Assembly (NCBI RefSeq): GCF_000715015.1
Contig: NZ_JMIW01000001.1
Span: 744,001-808,000 of the forward strand
Source of the DNA: Erythrobacter longus
Lineage (GTDB): Bacteria; Pseudomonadota; Alphaproteobacteria; Sphingomonadales; Sphingomonadaceae
DNA: 64,000 nt
Direction of reading: 5' to 3'
The notes below the pieces were generated by a model. That model made no database searches, had not been told where the DNA came from, and was given only the letters and a program-made list of their open reading frames with translations. This document shows positions 8,825 through 18,259 of this stretch, piece after piece. The translations under genes were made by a program, and so were the position numbers. The first letter of the stretch is position 1; each line of letters begins with the position of its first letter.

Positions 8825-9898
8825 ATGTTGATCTCTCGCACCTTGCTTCGCTCGACGCTTCCAATTGCCCTGGCGTTGACCCCGTTTGCGGTGCAGGCAC
8901 AAAGCACCGAGGAACTCACCGAGATGGTCGAGGTTGAAGCTGCCAGCGGCGCTTACATGGGCTCTGTCCTTGTCGCGAGGGGCGATGAAGTTCTGCTCGA
9001 CCAGGCGTGGGGATCGGCAAATCTGGAGTGGGATATCGCCAATACCAGCGACACGCGCTTCCGGATCGGCTCTGTCACCAAGCAGTTTACAGCCGTTTCT
9101 ATCCTGCTTTTGCAAGAGCGCGGATTGATCAATATCGAAGATCCGATCAGCAAATACATCGAGGATGCGCCGGAGAGTTGGGCCAAGATCACCGTGCGCG
9201 ACCTGCTGCAACACACATCAGGCATACCCAATCTGACGTCGCTGGACAGCTTCGGCACGCAAAAATTCCTGCCCACCTCACAAGATGAATTGATCGCGAC
9301 GTTCTCAGGGCTGCCGCTGGAATTCGAACCGAACTCTGAGTGGCGCTATTCCAATTCAAATTTCGTTCTCCTTTCGCGGATGGTCGAGACGGCCAGCAAA
9401 ATGAGCTATCAAGACTTCGTCAAAACGAACCTGTTTGATCCGCTTGGGATGAAATCGACCGGCATTGATCGAAGCGCAGAAATCCTGCCAAAGCGTGCGG
9501 CGGGATACTCTCCTTCAGATGACGGGATTATCAACGCCGAATACGTGAATATGGCCATCCCCACCGGGGCAGGGGCGCTATATTCATCCACCGGCGACCT
9601 GTTGAAATGGCAGCGCGGCCTTTTTGGAGGTAAGGTGCTCTCCGAAGCCAGCATGACCCAGCTGACAACGCCCAGCGAGTTTGAGGCTGTCGCAGGCGCA
9701 AAATATGCGTTGGGCTTGTTGGTGACCGACACGCCTGAGGGGCGCTCGATCTGGCATGGCGGCGGGATCGAAGGCTTCAACGCATTTCTCGGCTACGATC
9801 CAGACACAAAAGTGACTGTTGTTGTGCTTGCAAACTTAAACGGCGGATCGGCGTCGAAGCTGGGAATGGGCTTGCTCGAGGCCACCCGGGAAAAGTGA
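8825..9898 (+). CDS. exported serine hydrolase, class C beta-lactamase/DD-peptidase fold
   Basis: A 357-residue protein with a signal peptide (MLISRTLLRS, hydrophobic core, cleavage near VQA-QS). The penicillin-binding fold motifs are present: SVTK at residues 83-86 (nucleophile Ser and Lys), YSN at 175-177, and HGGGIEGF near the C-terminus in place of KTG. Members act as esterases, D-aminopeptidases or DD-peptidases in the periplasm; which one cannot be told. I chose ATG 8825 because upstream in-frame starts would put extra residues before a normal signal peptide. A strong inverted repeat lies directly upstream. Confidence 0.85.
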   Translation: MLISRTLLRSTLPIALALTPFAVQAQSTEELTEMVEVEAASGAYMGSVLVARGDEVLLDQAWGSANLEWDIANTSDTRFRIGSVTKQFTAVSILLLQERGLINIEDPISKYIEDAPESWAKITVRDLLQHTSGIPNLTSLDSFGTQKFLPTSQDELIATFSGLPLEFEPNSEWRYSNSNFVLLSRMVETASKMSYQDFVKTNLFDPLGMKSTGIDRSAEILPKRAAGYSPSDDGIINAEYVNMAIPTGAGALYSSTGDLLKWQRGLFGGKVLSEASMTQLTTPSEFEAVAGAKYALGLLVTDTPEGRSIWHGGGIEGFNAFLGYDPDTKVTVVVLANLNGGSASKLGMGLLEATREK

Positions 9899-9997
9899 GC
9901 TTGCCTGTGTTCAGCACAGAAAGATTGCACACGGGCCAACACTCTAATTGATCCCATCCCTTCTGGTCCTTAGAACCGGACGTGAGGGGATGATAAT

Positions 9998-11386
9998 TTG
10001 GCCTATCCGAAACTGACCGATAAACCCGGCGCGCTTGAAACTGCCGCTGCGATCCGTGCTGGCAAACTGTCTGTTGCCGAGGCGGTGGACGCAGCGATCA
10101 CACGGATCGAGCAGCTCGATGCCGAAATTGACGCGCTGGCTGTGCCCGATTTTGAGCGCGCGGCGAAGACCGCCAAGGCGATGGATGAGCAAGGCCCGCA
10201 AGGCCCGCAAGGCCCGCAAGGCGACCAGCCGTTGTTCGGTGTGCCAATGACGGTCAAGGAAAGCTTTGATGTGGCTGGCCTGCAAAGCTGTTGGGGGCAC
10301 AAGAGCCTCACCGATTATGTGCCCACCAAAGACAGTGAGCTTGTGCGGCGTTTGAAAGCAGCAGGCGCGGTGATCGTTGGCAAGACCAATGTGCCGGTCG
10401 ACCTTACCGATTGGCAGAGCTTTAACCCGGTCTATGGCCGCACGAACAATCCGCACAACACGGCCCGCTCTCCGGGAGGTTCCTCAGGCGGCAGCGCGGC
10501 AGCGGTCGCCTCTGGCATGGTGCCTTGTGAGTTTGGGACAGACATCGGCGGATCGGTGCGGGTCCCTGCGCATTTTTGCGGGGTGTGGGCGCACAAACCT
10601 ACTTGGGGCCTTGTTTCAAAACGCGGGCATGACCACCCGCAAATGGCGAGTGCCAAGGGATTTGTGACAGCGCACGATGGCGTTCTATCGGTGGCGGGGC
10701 CATTTGCCCGCAATGCGCAAGATTTGAACCTGATGATGCAAATCGCGGCACAATATCCCCTCGCCAGCAAGGGCAAACCGCTCAAGGATTGCCGCGTCTT
10801 GGCAATCACCGAATATCCCGGTGCGCCCGTAGACGCTAGCGTTGCAGAGCCGACTGAGGCCGCGATTGAGGCTTTGATCAAAGCGGGCGTGACAGTGGAT
10901 CGCAGCCCTGACGTGTCGTGCGATCTCATCCCGGACCTCGCCAAGCAACAGGCCGACTATATGCTCATGCTCAATGTGGCGATGGCGCGCGGGGCGCCCT
11001 CTCCCACTGGATCACGGGCAAGTGCGACCGACTGGTTCGATCTGCTCGATGCGCAGGCGGTGAACCAGGCGCAGTGGGCAGCGCTGTTTGAAACCTACGA
11101 TTTCGTGCTCGCGCCCCCTGCCCCCGTGCTTGCCATCCCTCACAGCGACAAGCGCGCGTTCGATCAGCCCATGCGCATCAATGGACAGGATGTGCCGGGC
11201 GCTAATGGCCTTGCATGGTCAGGCATCGCAACTTTCCCCTGCCTTCCTTCAACAGTGCTCCCCATCGGCTCGGGCACGTATGAGGGCGCTGAGCTTCCTT
11301 GCGGAATGCAGGTGATGGGGCCACTGATGAGCGATCTCGACTGCATCGACGCAGCGCAGGCCATCGGGAATATCTTGCACAGTTGA
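9998..11386 (+). CDS. amidase, amidase-signature family
   Basis: This 462-residue amide hydrolase has the Ser-cisSer-Lys triad visible as Lys87 (VPMTVKESFD), Ser162 (PGGSSGGSAAA) and Ser186 (TDIGGSVRVP); the 24-residue gap between the serines is the family norm. It is probably cytoplasmic, since there is no signal peptide. The substrate is unknown; it is not clearly GatA because no gatC or gatB is nearby. The start is TTG at 9998, with GAGGGG seven bases upstream. Residues 66-75 hold a Gly-Pro-Gln repeat described separately. The TRIC-like gene follows 26 bases after the stop. Confidence 0.9.
   Translation: MAYPKLTDKPGALETAAAIRAGKLSVAEAVDAAITRIEQLDAEIDALAVPDFERAAKTAKAMDEQGPQGPQGPQGDQPLFGVPMTVKESFDVAGLQSCWGHKSLTDYVPTKDSELVRRLKAAGAVIVGKTNVPVDLTDWQSFNPVYGRTNNPHNTARSPGGSSGGSAAAVASGMVPCEFGTDIGGSVRVPAHFCGVWAHKPTWGLVSKRGHDHPQMASAKGFVTAHDGVLSVAGPFARNAQDLNLMMQIAAQYPLASKGKPLKDCRVLAITEYPGAPVDASVAEPTEAAIEALIKAGVTVDRSPDVSCDLIPDLAKQQADYMLMLNVAMARGAPSPTGSRASATDWFDLLDAQAVNQAQWAALFETYDFVLAPPAPVLAIPHSDKRAFDQPMRINGQDVPGANGLAWSGIATFPCLPSTVLPIGSGTYEGAELPCGMQVMGPLMSDLDCIDAAQAIGNILHS
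10190..10222 (+). repeat. 9-bp tandem repeat coding (GPQ)n in the amidase
   Basis: The unit CAAGGCCCG repeats three times plus a partial fourth copy, giving QGPQGPQGPQG in the protein just before the catalytic-lysine strand. The collagen-like stretch probably lies in a surface loop. Slippage could change its copy number in steps of three residues without shifting frame. Confidence 0.8.
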
Positions 11387-11412
11387 CCCCTCCACGCCAT
11401 GGGCGCTGAGAC

Positions 11413-12177
11413 ATGAACGACGCGATCCTCACCCCTATTCTCGACTGGCTTGATGTAGCCGGGATTGCGGTTTTTGCGCTGTCTGGTGCGCTGGTGGCCG
11501 CGCGTGAGCGGCAGACATTTGTGACGATGGGTTTTTTTGCGCTCGTCACCGGTGTTGGCGGAGGTACGATCCGCGATCTTTTGATCGAAGCGCCGGTGTT
11601 CTGGATGCACGATCCATGGGTGGCTGCGGTGTGCCTTGGGACAGCGCTTATCGTGTGGTTTACCCCGGTCAGATGGTGGGATGGCAAGCTGCTCGATTAT
11701 GCCGATGCGCTTGGCCTTGCCGCCTATGCTGTGCTGGGAAGCGCAAAGGCACTTGCCTACGGTATTCCCCCTGTTCCAGCCGCGCTCATGGGAGTGATCA
11801 CCGGCTGTGTCGGGGGCGTGATCCGCGATGTTGTCGCAGGGCGCCCGTCGATCATTATGCAGCCTGAGCTTTATGTCACCGCCGCAGCGTTAAGCGCAGG
11901 GATCACGGTTGCAGCGATGCAGATTGCAGGCACGACCGAAATCGGCGACTGGGCGATTTGGATTGCCGCTTTCATCGCAGGCTTTGTGCTTCGCGCAGCA
12001 GCGATCCGGTTCGAATGGGGTCTGCCAAGCTATGGCCGGGCCAGTTACGGTGTCCAAGAGAACAGGGGCCAAGAATATGGGGCCCAAAAGAATGGGGAAG
12101 AGCCTGCGCCCTCCCCCAACACTTCACATGAAGATCACTCAGACCCTTCTTCACCCGGCAGGGGACCACCCGGATAG
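11413..12177 (+). CDS. TRIC-type cation channel family membrane protein (UPF0126, YadS-like)
   Basis: A 254-residue protein with about seven membrane segments built from two internally related halves. Each half carries the family's glycine-rich signature: ALVTGVGGGTIRDLLI in the first and GVITGCVGGVIRDVVAG in the second. Prokaryotic TRIC proteins form trimeric potassium-permeable channels in the inner membrane. The last 45 or so residues are hydrophilic and low in complexity. The 3' end overlaps the end of the opposite-strand gene by 43 bases, so the two transcripts converge. Confidence 0.85.
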   Translation: MNDAILTPILDWLDVAGIAVFALSGALVAARERQTFVTMGFFALVTGVGGGTIRDLLIEAPVFWMHDPWVAAVCLGTALIVWFTPVRWWDGKLLDYADALGLAAYAVLGSAKALAYGIPPVPAALMGVITGCVGGVIRDVVAGRPSIIMQPELYVTAAALSAGITVAAMQIAGTTEIGDWAIWIAAFIAGFVLRAAAIRFEWGLPSYGRASYGVQENRGQEYGAQKNGEEPAPSPNTSHEDHSDPSSPGRGPPG

Positions 12178-13022
12178 GCGGGGAGCCGCTCGTCATTAGG
12201 GTCAATCGCAAGGTCAGGCCGCGTGGTGCCGCCAACATCAGCGCGCGCGCTGGCGTAGCGATCATCGGACAATTGTCCTTCAGCGCGGGCCCTATCGACG
12301 CGGGCCCCATCGACGCTGGCAAGACGCTGTGTGGTTGGAAGCGATGAGCTTCTCACACCGCGCCCATAATCAACGCCAGAGATCTGGCCGGAATTGTCAA
12401 TCTCACATGAAAAGCCCGAACCATCAAAGAGCGAGCCGGTCACAATCCAGCCAGAGCCAACCCGGCTTGCGCCATCGACGCTGTCGACACGGATGTTCTG
12501 TTCAATTTCGTTGAGGCACATGGAAACCGCATTGTCGATGCCAGAGCCGCCCGAGGTCGAGCGGGTTGTTGTCCGGCGATTCTCTGGACGGTAATCATAG
12601 TCGCGGTCGCGCACACGATCACGCTCAACCACCACGACTTCGCGGTCACGGCGGCGGTTGTTGTTCGCAGCGCTTGCAATCGCGGCAATCCCGCCAAGCA
12701 CGAGAACGCCAGCAAGAATGTCACCACCGCGCACACCGCGCCGGTGGCCACGCCATCCGCGGCGACCACGCCAGCCCCAGCGTCCCCATTCCTGCGCGGT
12801 ATCAGCGCCGGGAACCGAAGGAGCGCCAAGCGTGCCTAGCGGGTTTGCAATGCCGTTATTGGCTGTTGTGCTGGCGATAAAGCCGGTGGCGTATCCTGCC
12901 GTACCGGTCGGCGCAATTTCAGCCGCCTGAGCCTGCGCTGGTGTAAATGCGAGGCTGGCGGCGGCGATAAGGCCGGAAATGCCTGCCAAGCGTGATTGGG
13001 CGATCCGTGAGTGTTGAGCCAT
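12135..13022 (-). CDS. exported protein with signal peptide and Arg/Gly-rich middle, unknown function
   Basis: This 295-residue protein begins with a signal peptide (cleavage near AQA-AE). After it come a Trp/Arg/Gly-rich stretch (WGWRGRRGWRGHRRG), a hydrophobic Gly segment (GDILAGVLVLGGIAAIASA), an Arg/Asp-rich region, and a C-terminal domain with a disulfide-type cysteine pair (SMCLNEIEQ ... GFSCEIDNSG). The same layout is found in the next gene upstream, so the two are paralogues. The start ATG at 13022 follows GGAGGGAG. No named function is known to me; a periplasmic or outer-surface role is likely. Confidence 0.75.
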   Translation of the reverse strand: MAQHSRIAQSRLAGISGLIAAASLAFTPAQAQAAEIAPTGTAGYATGFIASTTANNGIANPLGTLGAPSVPGADTAQEWGRWGWRGRRGWRGHRRGVRGGDILAGVLVLGGIAAIASAANNNRRRDREVVVVERDRVRDRDYDYRPENRRTTTRSTSGGSGIDNAVSMCLNEIEQNIRVDSVDGASRVGSGWIVTGSLFDGSGFSCEIDNSGQISGVDYGRGVRSSSLPTTQRLASVDGARVDRARAEGQLSDDRYASARADVGGTTRPDLAIDPNDERLPAYPGGPLPGEEGSE

Positions 13023-13158
13023 GAAGCTCCCTCCTGTTTTTATTCAATTGGAGGGGCACCCACCAACGCCCCTGATGGTCACAATAGCTAGGCGGCCCAG
13101 GCTTACGCAAGCCTGAACCGCCCGGTGGTGGAGAGTTAGAAGGTATTGATTGGGTTCT

Positions 13159-13710
13159 TCAAAGACCGCGAATGCCTCTGAAGTCGACTTGTGGACGCCC
13201 TCTGCCGTCGACGAAGCAGGTGAAACGGCCTCGATCAAAGTTCTGACCCCGGAAGCCACGGTTGCCCTGGACTTCCATCCGGCCCTTGATGCGCCAGCCA
13301 TAACGGGTGCGGTCAACATCGCGGATCTGTGTCACATCGGCAAAGCGATAGCCTCCAAAACGGCGGGCCTGACGTTCGGCGACGCGGATACAGCGTTCAA
13401 TCGCACGCTCGCCGCCGCCCCGACCCCGGAAGTTCCCGCGGAAATTGTTGTCAAAGCCGCGATCATAGCCCCGGAAGCGCGTGTCACGGTGGCGGCGATC
13501 CCTGTAACGGTCGCGGTCGCCATCAAAGGCCCCGGCAAGCGCGGCAATACCGCCAATAATGACAGCGCCAGCGATCACATCGCCTGCATCAATGCCGCGA
13601 TCACGGTGGCGATCATTTGCCATGGCAGGACTTGCCGATGCGAGAGCCATTGCGCCAGCCGCGACAGTCCCGAGCGTGGCTCTGGTGAGAGTCTTGTTAA
13701 GATCAGTCAT
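13159..13710 (-). CDS. exported Arg/Gly-rich protein, paralogue of the downstream gene
   Basis: This is a 183-residue protein with a signal peptide (cleavage near AMA-ND), then a hydrophobic Gly segment (GDVIAGAVIIGGIAALAGAF), a basic stretch rich in Arg, Asp, Gly and Phe, and a C-terminal module with two cysteines (AIERCIRVAE ... FTCFVDGRG). That module aligns with the end of the neighbouring protein. ATG 13710 is preferred because GAGG precedes it; an in-frame ATG nine bases earlier is possible. It lies 136 bases upstream of its paralogue on the same strand, so the pair probably arose by tandem duplication. Confidence 0.75.
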   Translation of the reverse strand: MTDLNKTLTRATLGTVAAGAMALASASPAMANDRHRDRGIDAGDVIAGAVIIGGIAALAGAFDGDRDRYRDRRHRDTRFRGYDRGFDNNFRGNFRGRGGGERAIERCIRVAERQARRFGGYRFADVTQIRDVDRTRYGWRIKGRMEVQGNRGFRGQNFDRGRFTCFVDGRGRPQVDFRGIRGL

Positions 13711-13852
13711 TGAGTTCATCCTCGGGTTCTTAGTGGAAGGGATCATTCCCGTTCACTGTGGAACCCTTTTAGATGAACAAACCTGAGGTGATTCTGAGCA
13801 AGCCTTACAGCCGGTGTTCAGATAAGTACGCACTTACCTGAATGCGCTGAGT

Positions 13853-15244
13853 TCACTCCTCCAACGCCGCGAGTACGTCGCGGGTGAAGGCTGCGATATC
13901 AAAGCGGGTCCCCACCATATCCTCACCCCGCCGCACGATCACGACATCGCGTGAGGGAACAACAACGACATATTGCCCCCGGTTGCCCCGCGCAGCAAAA
14001 GCGTCATCAGGAATGCCCTCGAATGCGTTGCCCTCAGGCCGGCGGAACGTCCACCACCCCGCGCCATAGCCCCATTGCGTGCCTTCAGGCTGAGGGCCGC
14101 TGGGGTCGGAGACGTATTCTACCCAGCCTTCCGGGAGGATTCGCGTGCCGTCGGGCAGAACGCCGTCATCGAGGTAGAGTTGGCCAAGCTTGGCCAGATC
14201 GCGAGCGGTGGTCCACGCCTGGCTCGACATGATATACTGACCGCGCCAATCAATCTCCGCGACCGTATGCGTCATGCCCAATTTGGCGAACAATTCGGAA
14301 GGCGGATGATCGTCAAACGTGCCCGCAATCGCCTGAACAGCGGCGAGCGTATCATTGTTCGCGTAGCGATAAACCGTTCCGGGCTTATAGACCAACGGCC
14401 AACCCAATGCCGTCTCCAATACGCTTGCCCCGCCCCAATAGAGCGGATCAGTACGGTTTCCCGGTGTGTCGGAATAACGTCCCGAAGCCATCCGCAACGC
14501 GTGGTCAATTGTTATCTCCTCGCGCGGTTCGCCGCGCTTGAAGCCCAAACCAGCAGAGCTCTCGACCGTGGCATCACCGCGTTGGACCGCCGCCCCTATG
14601 ACAGTTGCAGCAATGCTCTTTGCTACCGACCACGTGCGCTGAGGCGTGCCGTAATCGAATTCTTTGATATAACGCTCGCCCACGGTTTTGCCTTTATAGC
14701 GAACCAGGACCACAGTGGTTCTTGCTCCCTCTCCGTATGCGCCTGAGAACGCCCCTTCAAAAGAAGGCCGAAGTGTTCTGGGTGCTTCATTAATGGGTGG
14801 AGGGACACGCAAACGACTTTGAACTGGGTTTGCCGGGCGACCGTAATAATGGCCCGGCCCCATAATCGGATTAAGAGCGCAGCCGCGGTCATTGTCCAAG
14901 TGGATCGCGGCTCGAGGCTGAGAATCTTCGGCCCAATCGACCTTGACCCGTTCGACTGTCCCGTTGTCATGTCGCAAAATCTCAAATGGTAATTCCCGCA
15001 CTATCTGATCGAGCGGTGCCTGAATGCCGGTGAGTTCCCACTGCATCACGCTTTCTGGTGAACGGGACGCACCATTTGCCTCGGCATGAGAAATCGCACT
15101 GCACAAGAAGAGCGCTTTATAGCCCGCTGCAAGCGCGCGGTTGTATCGCTCATCGAGGCGCTCTTGGGCGCTTTGGGCGACGCTTGGTGATGTTGCAGAT
15201 GTTGTGAGAGCTAGAGCCGTTGCGGCGAGGATCAGTTTCTTCAT
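13853..15244 (-). CDS. exported serine hydrolase, beta-lactamase/PBP fold
   Basis: The 463-residue protein has a signal peptide (MKKLILAATA..., cleavage near SVA-QS). The catalytic motifs of the class C beta-lactamase-like fold are SVAK at 206-209 (after RTW) and YAN at 294-296 (VYRYANND), followed by the GYGAGWWTFR region that precedes the third motif. The first 150 residues are an extra N-terminal domain not needed for the fold. ATG 15244 was chosen because the frame upstream only adds a non-signal-like stretch. The gene begins just past the rplQ terminator on the same strand. The substrate is unknown. Confidence 0.85.
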   Translation of the reverse strand: MKKLILAATALALTTSATSPSVAQSAQERLDERYNRALAAGYKALFLCSAISHAEANGASRSPESVMQWELTGIQAPLDQIVRELPFEILRHDNGTVERVKVDWAEDSQPRAAIHLDNDRGCALNPIMGPGHYYGRPANPVQSRLRVPPPINEAPRTLRPSFEGAFSGAYGEGARTTVVLVRYKGKTVGERYIKEFDYGTPQRTWSVAKSIAATVIGAAVQRGDATVESSAGLGFKRGEPREEITIDHALRMASGRYSDTPGNRTDPLYWGGASVLETALGWPLVYKPGTVYRYANNDTLAAVQAIAGTFDDHPPSELFAKLGMTHTVAEIDWRGQYIMSSQAWTTARDLAKLGQLYLDDGVLPDGTRILPEGWVEYVSDPSGPQPEGTQWGYGAGWWTFRRPEGNAFEGIPDDAFAARGNRGQYVVVVPSRDVVIVRRGEDMVGTRFDIAAFTRDVLAALEE

Positions 15245-15270
15245 GGGCGCAGACACTACCCGTACCCGCA

Positions 15271-15308
15271 CAAAAGAAAAGGGGCCGGTGGATCGCTCCA
15301 CCAGCCCC
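15271..15308 (-). terminator. intrinsic terminator of the alpha operon (after rplQ)
   Basis: On the minus strand a 12-bp stem with one mismatch (15281-15292 with 15297-15308, loop of 4) is followed by a T-rich run made by the plus-strand stretch AAAAGAAAA at 15272-15280. It lies 23 bases after the rplQ stop, so it should end the rpsM-rpsK-rpoA-rplQ transcript before the serine hydrolase gene. Confidence 0.85.
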
Positions 15309-15331
15309 TTATTGTCTCTTGGAAAAAACGC

Positions 15332-15760
15332 TTACGCTTCAGCTTCGGCGTATTCACCAACTTCGGCCATGTTCGGGCCTGAATCCTGGCCGCGCGCGTC
15401 TTCGTCGCGGTCGACCAGTTCGATCACTGCCATTTGCGCGCTGTCGCTGGCGCGTGGGCCCATCTTGATGACGCGGGTGTAGCCACCGTCGCGGTCCTTG
15501 TAACGCTCCGCCAGAACTTCAAACAGCTTCTTAAGCTGGGTTTCGTCCTGGAGGCGGGTCATCGCAAGGCGACGGTTTGAAAGGCCACCGTGCTTTGCAA
15601 GCGTGATGAGTTTCTCGATGTACGGACGCAGTTCTTTCGCCTTTGGCGCAGTCGTGACGATCTGTTCGTGCTTGATGAGAGCGGCCGACATATTGCGGAA
15701 AAGAGCCTTGCGGTGGCCCGATTTACGCGAAAGCTTACGCTGTGAAATTCCGTGACGCAT
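15332..15760 (-). CDS. rplQ: 50S ribosomal protein L17
   Basis: The 142-residue protein starts [20 protein letters not shown] and contains the conserved [20 protein letters not shown] segment of L17, a large-subunit protein near the exit tunnel. The core is about 120 residues; the last 22 are an acidic, Glu/Asp-rich tail ending [11 protein letters not shown]. It is the last gene of the alpha operon. Unusually, 192 bases containing a palindromic element separate it from rpoA. Confidence 0.97.
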   Translation of the reverse strand: MRHGISQRKLSRKSGHRKALFRNMSAALIKHEQIVTTAPKAKELRPYIEKLITLAKHGGLSNRRLAMTRLQDETQLKKLFEVLAERYKDRDGGYTRVIKMGPRASDSAQMAVIELVDRDEDARGQDSGPNMAEVGEYAEAEA

Positions 15761-15838
15761 TGTATTTTCCTTTGTTCGATAAGGGCCCGTATCAGGTAGC
15801 CCAAAGCTGGTCGGTTATGGGGCCAACCTTTCCCCTTT

Positions 15839-15944
15839 CGTCATCCCAGACTTGATCTGGGATCTAGAGCTTCAAGCGCGGAGCCTGCCGCCCGAGACCC
15901 CAGCGTTGGATCGAAGATCCGTCTTCGACTCCGCTGGGGTGACG
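15839..15944. repeat. 106-bp palindromic element between rpoA and rplQ
   Basis: The outer ends CGTCATCCCAG (15839-15849) and CTGGGGTGACG (15934-15944) are inverted copies with one mismatch. Inside are a hairpin CCCAGA/TCTGGG and the pair ACCCCAGCG/CGCTGGGGT. The left end belongs to the dispersed GTCATCC-type repeat family also seen near 39.19 kb and 47.39 kb. It lies within a transcribed operon spacer and should fold as RNA. Confidence 0.75.
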
Positions 15945-15952
15945 GTGGTTAC

Positions 15953-17008
15953 TTAACCAAGCAGCTCTTGTTCAAGCTTCTTAGCCATTTCTTCGATGTT
16001 CTCAGGCGGCCATCCGGGGATGTCCATTCCGAGGCGCAGACCCATGGATGACAGCACTTCCTTGATCTCGTTCAAGGACTTGCGGCCAAAGTTCGGGGTA
16101 CGCAGCATCTCGGCTTCGGTCTTTTGAACCAGATCGCCGATGTAGATGATGTTGTCGTTCTTGAGGCAGTTTGCCGAACGCACAGACAGTTCCAGCTCGT
16201 CCACCTTCTTGAGAAGGTAGCGGTTGAGTTGGTTGGCATCGTCCTCTTGCGGGGTCGCTGCCTGACCGATCATTTGCGATTGTGGCTGTGGAATGCCGTC
16301 TTCGAAGTGTACGAAGAGCGTCAGTTGGTCCTGCAAAATGCGGGCAGCATATGCAACCGCATCTTCAGGAGTGACCGTGCCATCGGTTTCAACGGTGAGG
16401 CTGAGCTTGTCATAGTCAAGCTCTTGACCAACACGTGCGTTCTCGACCTTGTAGCTCACCTGACGAACAGGAGAGTAGAGCGAGTCCACAGGAATGAGGC
16501 CAATTGGCGCATCAGCCGGACGGTTTTGTACCGCAGGCGAATACCCTTTACCCACGTCAGCGGTCAGCTCCATGTTGAGCGTTGCGCCTTCGTCGAGGTG
16601 ACACAGGACAAGGTCCTTGTTCATCACTTCGATGTCACCGGTGACAGCAATGTCGCCAGCTTTAACGGTCGCAGGCCCAGTTACGGAAAGTTGAAGACGC
16701 TTTGGTCCCTCGCCTTCCATCTTGAGAGCGATCTGCTTGACGTTGAGCACCATATCGGTGATGTCTTCGCGCACACCTGCGAGCGATGAGAATTCGTGCA
16801 GTACGTTCTCAATTTTGATCGAGGTAATTGCCGCGCCCTGAAGCGATGAAAGAAGCACACGGCGCAAAGCGTTACCAAGCGTCAGACCAAAGCCGCGCTC
16901 AAGCGGTTCGGCGACGAAGGTGGTTTTGCGCTTTTGGTCGCTGCCTTCTTTAATTTCGAGAGCGTTGGGTTTCTTCAGTTCCTGCCAGTTCTTCATATTG
17001 ACGGACAT
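15953..17008 (-). CDS. rpoA: DNA-directed RNA polymerase alpha subunit
   Basis: This 351-residue protein has the assembly domain (about 1-230; [19 protein letters not shown], the dimerisation helix) and the DNA/activator-binding C-terminal domain (about 255-330; [36 protein letters not shown]). The length is slightly above the 330-340 usual because of a C-terminal extension rich in Glu and Lys. It lies between rpsK and rplQ in the conserved alpha operon and is probably transcribed from the promoter upstream of rpsM. Confidence 0.98.
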   Translation of the reverse strand: MSVNMKNWQELKKPNALEIKEGSDQKRKTTFVAEPLERGFGLTLGNALRRVLLSSLQGAAITSIKIENVLHEFSSLAGVREDITDMVLNVKQIALKMEGEGPKRLQLSVTGPATVKAGDIAVTGDIEVMNKDLVLCHLDEGATLNMELTADVGKGYSPAVQNRPADAPIGLIPVDSLYSPVRQVSYKVENARVGQELDYDKLSLTVETDGTVTPEDAVAYAARILQDQLTLFVHFEDGIPQPQSQMIGQAATPQEDDANQLNRYLLKKVDELELSVRSANCLKNDNIIYIGDLVQKTEAEMLRTPNFGRKSLNEIKEVLSSMGLRLGMDIPGWPPENIEEMAKKLEQELLG

Positions 17009-17146
17009 GGATTTCCCCTAATTCGCTTACGTTAGCGGTTCGATTTCAGAATTCGGGTCCAGAGCGCTCGTCAGCAGCATATGAACCCGTTGGAGAGGTT
17101 GGGCCGCATTAGGCAGCCCGCCCTCCTCAATCGGATCAGCGTCGGA

Positions 17147-17536
17147 TTAGACCCGGCGCCGTTTAGAAGGACGCACACCATTGTGCGGGATCGGCGTCAC
17201 ATCGCGGATGGAGGTGATGTTAAAGCCCACTGCTGCAAGACCGCGAAGCGCGCTCTCACGGCCAGAACCTGGGCCTTTGACTTCGACTTCCAGCGTGCGA
17301 ACGCCGTGTTCAGCAGCCTTCTTGCCTGCATCGTCCGCTGCAACCTGTGCGGCGTACGGGGTAGATTTACGACTGCCTTTAAAGCCCATCGCTCCTGCCG
17401 AAGACCAGCTGATCGCATTGCCTTGTGCATCGGTGATGGTGATCATCGTGTTGTTAAAGCTCGCATTGATGTGAGCAACACCACTGGTGATGTTCTTTCT
17501 GTCGCGCTTCCTGACTTTTCCGGGTTCGCGTGCCAT
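17147..17536 (-). CDS. rpsK: 30S ribosomal protein S11
   Basis: A 129-residue protein with [40 protein letters not shown] and the C-terminal signature [20 protein letters not shown], all standard for S11 on the platform of the small subunit. The length is normal. It follows rpsM by 55 bases; rpoA comes 138 bases later in the same direction. Confidence 0.98.
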   Translation of the reverse strand: MAREPGKVRKRDRKNITSGVAHINASFNNTMITITDAQGNAISWSSAGAMGFKGSRKSTPYAAQVAADDAGKKAAEHGVRTLEVEVKGPGSGRESALRGLAAVGFNITSIRDVTPIPHNGVRPSKRRRV

Positions 17537-17591
17537 TACATATATTCCTTTAACTCGTCCGAAGGAAAAGCTTTGAGCCTAAGCCCGAAGC

Positions 17592-17960
17592 TTACTTCTT
17601 CTTGCCGGCGATCGGCTTGGCCTTGCCCTTGCGGGTGCGGGCATTGGTGTGAGTGCGCTGACCGCGAACAGGCAGGCCATTACGGTGACGAAGACCACGA
17701 TAGGAACGCAGGTCCATCAAACGCTTGATGTTCATCGCGGTGTCACGGCGAAGGTCGCCTTCCACCTGATGATCAGCATCAATCGTCTCACGAATGCGAA
17801 GAACTTCCTCATCGGTAAGATCTTGCACGCGTGCAGAATGTGCAATGCCAAGCTTGTCAGCGATTTGGACAGCCGTTGTGCGGCCAATCCCGTGAATATA
17901 GGTGAGCGCGATAATAACACGCTTGTTGGTGGGGATGTTTACCCCGGCAATACGAGCCAC
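17592..17960 (-). CDS. rpsM: 30S ribosomal protein S13
   Basis: The 122-residue protein carries the family's N-terminal [20 protein letters not shown] and the C-terminal [20 protein letters not shown]. It is located in the head of the small subunit and contacts tRNA and the large subunit. It is the first gene of the alpha operon here; rpmJ is not present. A good promoter candidate lies about 165 bases upstream. Confidence 0.98.
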   Translation of the reverse strand: MARIAGVNIPTNKRVIIALTYIHGIGRTTAVQIADKLGIAHSARVQDLTDEEVLRIRETIDADHQVEGDLRRDTAMNIKRLMDLRSYRGLRHRNGLPVRGQRTHTNARTRKGKAKPIAGKKK

Positions 17961-18125
17961 TTAATTCTCCATGCTCCACAAAGGTTTGAGTGAACGGTCA
18001 CCGACCTTTATCTCGACGCTAAAAATATTCGCGATTTCGAAAACCCGCCAAGACGGCAAAAGTCCGGGTTGCACTACAGTGAGGCAGCGCTTGCCAGAAA
18101 AGAATCGAAATATCGAATAGAGGCG

Positions 18126-18154
18126 CGCTTACGGACTTTGAGAAAGCTCGTCAA
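18126..18154 (-). promoter_or_regulatory. probable sigma-70-type promoter of the alpha operon (rpsM)
   Basis: On the minus strand TTGACG (18149-18154) and TAAGCG (18126-18131) are separated by exactly 17 bases. The same pair of boxes, TTGACC-N17-TAAGCG, occurs upstream of rpsL. The implied leader to the rpsM start is about 160 bases. The stretch 17961-18259 shows no gene. Confidence 0.55.
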
Positions 18155-18259
18155 CCGCAAGACGCACAAATCCGAGCGAGCCGCCTAAATGGGCAGCCGC
18201 CGGTGGATTGCAAGACCTTGATACACGAACAGTGAGAGCGGGTCAAAACAGGCTGAAAC

